Shown piece by piece: positions 60,484 to 64,000 of a stretch of 64,000 bases of DNA. Every line of letters begins with the position of its first letter. Positions within the stretch are counted from its first letter, which is position 1. The position numbers and the translations under genes were made by a program. The DNA lies in the NCBI GenBank assembly GCA_958496175.1, contig OY292274.1:35131482-35195481 (forward strand), read 5' to 3'. The stretch comes from Sisyra terminalis (taxonomy: Eukaryota; Arthropoda; Insecta; Neuroptera; Sisyridae). The notes under the pieces were generated by a model. It ran no database searches. It was not told the DNA's origin and was given only the letters and a program-made list of their open reading frames with translations.

Positions 60484-61090
60484 CTTCATCTTCGCCTCTT
60501 TCCTGGGGTTTCTCAATTTAATATTCTTTTTGGCCATGTGTGGTGAACTATTTTTTGAAGAAAACCTTCCCATTGTAAAATCCTAATTCTTTGTTCTTAT
60601 TTTTTTCTGGTGGTCGTTATCATTGGCCATATCCTCCGTACAAAATTATGTTTTGGATTAAACTTTGAAAGATTCCTTTTTTTTGTTTTCTTTAAGTGCA
60701 AGTGTGTTGTTTCGTAATTATCCATGCAATATTTTTGTAGTTTGAATTCTCCACGCTATTTTTATTTCTATATATCTTAATTAAGTAAGTACCGTTCCGG
60801 TGAACAATTGATCCCAAATATTTAGTAGTTGGACGAGTTGGACAGTTTTTAATAATTTTATCTGCCAAATTTAAATCTTCAACCTATTGTCCAATACATG
60901 AGTACTCCGTCTTATTCATATTTATGATGAAACCACAAATTTCAAATTCTTCTTTTAGTTTCTATATCATATGGTCAATATTCTCTTTGTTTTGGGCAAA
61001 AATAACTAGATCGTCCGCAAAAAGAAGTAAATGTATTATATTTTTACGTATCCGTATTCTCATTCGTCCATATTTCTTGTACTATATATT
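60484..61090 (-). pseudogene. RTE-like LINE reverse transcriptase fragment
   Basis: The minus strand reads RKNIIHLLLFADDLVIFAQ, with the catalytic FADD at 61,007-61,021 (complement). It goes on to KLKEEFEICGFIINMNKTEY, then KYLGSIVHRNGT near 60,800. Lower down come SLIQNIILYGGYG and finally WPKRILN, a stop, and ETPGKRRR. The order (RT active site, KTEYM, KYLGS, YGSE, and a C-terminal WTPPGRRKRGRP) is that of RTE-type LINEs. The catalytic FADD is intact, but stops and frameshifts make the copy dead. It ends where the GTATC-rich MITE begins. Confidence 0.85.
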
Positions 61091-64000
61091 TAAAGGTTTT
61101 TATAACTATATATCAATGTAAAATATGTATCAATATAACATAATCAATGTATCAATATAACATAGGTTAAAAAAAGTTAGTTAAAAAAACAATAATAAAT
61201 GATATTACAATAGAAAACAACATAATGTTAATCTTGTATTGAAAGTGTGTCTGGAAGTAAACAATGGTAGTAAACAATGAGATCCATTAGTGTCATGGAA
61301 ACATAGAAATTAGATTTTAGTCTTTTAGTTTAGTTTTAAGCTTATTTATTTTCGAAACATAAAAATGTCTGCTGTCGTAAGCCTTTACAATTTCATTAAC
61401 TTTCCATATTAGCTAATGCGGTAATGGTGGTTTTGAATTTCAAATCCTCAAATCCAATAATGATTGGTTAATGCATTGAGAGAGAAAGTTGAGACAGAAT
61501 AGAAGAAGAATTGATTATTCAAATTTTATATGATTCAATTACGTGCAATAGGGAATGATGTGAAACGTGAGGAATATATGCCTCTACCACTTTTCCGATA
61601 CGAAATTTAATAGACGATGATGCACCAAAAACTTTACAATGCATTTTATGTTCAGATTACATACCATATGTCACGTAAAATATATGCATATAGCTATATA
61701 CTTATTTCTATGTAAAGACTCGTAATATGCACCTGAGGCTGCGTGTTGTCAATACATGCAAATCCTTCACATTACGAATTGAATATATTCTCTACTTCTA
61801 AATTGTCGACAATAATCCTATTATATATCCCTGAATAACAATTCAACGTTTTCCGGTCTTCTCCAAACGCAAATGTAGTGCTTAAGTATCAACACAGTGA
61901 CGACCTTTTTCAGGTTTTCAGTTTTTCGAGATTCACAACAGTTATAGGTTAAAGTTAACTATTCCAATGTATTGAGTTACCTTTATCTATAAGACTAAAA
62001 TCATTTAAATCTCATCTGTCAGCAAAATAAATGTTTTTATCCCACACATTTTAAACAAAGAGTTTCGGAAAATTTTGATAATGTTTTCCCAAATATTTTA
62101 AAATAAAGTGCTTTTAACTAAGTTCAGTATAAATGCGTTAACAAAAGAATGAAACTAAATGATGTCCTCAGCTTACATGTATATTTAATGCATGACAGAT
62201 TAAAAGTTAATCATAAAATTAACTATAATTTTGATTATGACTCATACTATGTCCTTCTGGAGACCAGGAGCTGAATTTATTAAGTACTACAGTAAACAAG
62301 TTTAAAATTTTCTATTAGTTGAGACGAATGTAGCAAGTTCAATCACAGAACCATTTGGGTTTCTTTTTTTAAGAAGGTTGGCTACTTATTAATATTTTTT
62401 ACTAACGATGAGAAACGCTTTGATTTAGAGTTATAAGGGGGGGGAGGTGAAGAAATTATGAAGAAACTTAAAAAAGTTATGTAATTTATATGAGGTAGCT
62501 AATATAATATAAGTTAAAAGATTAGATATTCTTGTGGTGGTGCTACATCTTGACACATTTTTCATCGTGGAAAATATTAGAATTCTAAACTGTTAATAAT
62601 AATACTTCCCGCATAATGATTCAATCATGTGCTTTTTGAGAGTAGCGCGCTCTACCGGTACTGAACCTCAGATTGATGCTTTTTTTAACATTACGTTCGG
62701 ACTCCTTTATTTTAGCTGCCATTTTGATTTCAATCAATTGCTAATTTTTACCATTTGTCAATGCTGGATTGTAAATAATTCACGGGAAGTTATTTGCCAG
62801 TTTTATCTATATTGAGATGTGAATATTTCCCGAAACATTACTAGTTTTTAAATTCTTAACATACTTATTCTGTACACAAGTAAGACAACACATTGGTGAA
62901 AAAACTGATTTTAACGAAAATAATAAACTTTTATCAATTATAATTAATTTAAAACTTTTATCTAAGGATACAAATGATATGAAATCCGTTTTACTTAAAT
63001 TTAATAGAGCCATTTCTGGTTGTGTTTGCCTTTGGTTTAAAACTAATGTATTATTTTGATTTTTTACCTATTAATCAATTTTTTGAATCCCAACATCAAT
63101 AGTCTCCGTTTTACCGAAGTACGGACATTTTATTTAACTGTTTCACTGGTTTATCATTTACAAATAATATCTCGTCGGGAAAGTATCCAAGTCATGGGTT
63201 TATACTTGAGACGACAAGTACACACTGAAATAATTCAAATCTTAATAATTTTCATACGTTTTACGAGCCAAAGGTTTAAATTTTACGTCAAGGTTAGTAA
63301 ACTTATTATATTAAGTACTATGCAAAATTATTATCTATCTTTCCACAAAGTTTCTACGTTATAGAGAATATTCAGTAAATCCATATTCAGTAACTGATAA
63401 AAACCTTAGTAACTGATATTTTCAATAACTTGAACAAAAAAATTATCACAGCAGTAGTAGTTATGTTTTCCGCCACTAGATTACGTAACGCCAAGCAGCA
63501 TTTATTATATTTGACTAAAAATTTTCCATTAGGTGTTGAAAAAAAATGTCTGGATTAATAGTTATCAAAATGTTAGTGAGAAGTTTTAAAGTTTTTAATA
63601 TTTGTGTGTATTTATAATGAACATTTTGATCAAATCTAACTTCATAATCGCAATCTTCAACTGTTGAATTTCCATTTCAAGATTATATGTTTTTATTAGA
63701 GTTTTTTCAGTTTGGATAATTTTGTATATTAAAAGAGTTTATTTTTAAAATTTTCATCATTCTATAGCCGACAGCCGATAGAAATTAATCGCCTAAAAAG
63801 TCTGGAAAATAATTAATATTTAAGAAAAAGAAACTTGCAACTGAATAAGTTAGCCGAACAAGTTAAATCAGATTCTATTATACAAAAAAAAGTTTTTCCA
63901 TTTTACGAAATTCCCATCTCTTAAGTTCCAACCATGATTTTGTCTACCTTTGTACCAGAAATATTTTGATAGTAGCTAAAGTTCCCTTGTCATGAATATT
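61091..64000. other. AT-rich spacer with two repeat fragments
   Basis: No gene. TGCCATTTTGATTTCAATCA (62,718-62,737) with following TTGCTAATTTTTACCATTTG is a partial third copy of repeat family B. Just before it, the complement of about 62,620-62,685 reads AGGTTCAGTACCGGTAGAGC then GATTGAATC. That resembles a tRNA D-arm and B box, perhaps a decayed SINE head. A G8 run lies at about 62,440. The ATG-less frame at 63,056-63,364 has no known motif. Confidence 0.4.

Noticed and set aside
1..64000. CRISPR array, bacterial operons or phage genes
   Set aside because: No regularly spaced identical repeats and no prokaryotic gene organisation. LINE, Helitron and hAT remnants show this is a eukaryotic genome.

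Overview
The window is strongly AT-rich animal DNA, most likely from an insect. No host gene, rRNA or functional tRNA gene could be supported. What can be recognised is a dense layer of decayed transposable elements in AT-rich spacer: a Helitron with the insect-type 5' TCTATACTAATAT and 3' CTAG ends, RTE-like and Jockey/R1-like LINE fragments, mariner, pogo/Tigger and other DDE transposase relics, hAT-type MITEs, and small tRNA-derived SINEs. The open frames present are short and unstructured, and many lack an ATG. The window is best read as intergenic or deep intronic sequence. The insect assignment rests on these element families and is an inference.

Layout. 1-7,000: AT-rich spacer with a few GC-richer blocks. 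7,009-8,660: repeat-rich tract with inverted CTTCC-CTAAG arms and diverged tandem units. 8,748-9,322: foldback-like element whose arms are ~16-bp minisatellites. 10,076-10,517: pogo/Tigger transposase C-terminus. 11,985-12,370 (minus): Jockey-type LINE RT end. 14,430-14,945: RTE-like RT. 15,881-16,215: CpG-rich, promoter-like island. 18,055-18,450 (minus): mariner transposase relic. 19,165-19,326 and 21,026-21,315: MITEs. 24,650-25,225 (minus): DDE transposase relic. 28,428-28,560: perfect 43-bp duplication beside a hammerhead-like core. 29,759-29,968: hAT MITE. 31,308-34,554: LINE 3' tail, a Penelope-like inverted repeat with a second hammerhead-like core, then a 2.64-kb Helitron carrying two tandem tRNA-like units.

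34,860-50,822 holds three minus-strand copies of one tRNA-derived SINE, two copies of a ~360-bp repeat in inverted orientation, two copies of another dispersed repeat (a third lies at 62.7 kb), and a LINE RNase H region split by a 150-bp MITE with an exact 9-bp target duplication. 52,639-53,708 is a hAT element with an exact 8-bp target duplication and a TTAA-flanked element nested inside. 55,056-55,630 is another LINE RNase H relic. 55,700-56,350 is an unexplained GC-richer block. 59,942-61,090 is an RTE-like RT (minus) whose 3' part abuts a GTATC-rich MITE.

No cooperating gene system was found. The value of the window is in nested insertions, which give relative ages, and in small structured or pol III-like elements. 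All family assignments come from reading motifs by eye, with no database search.
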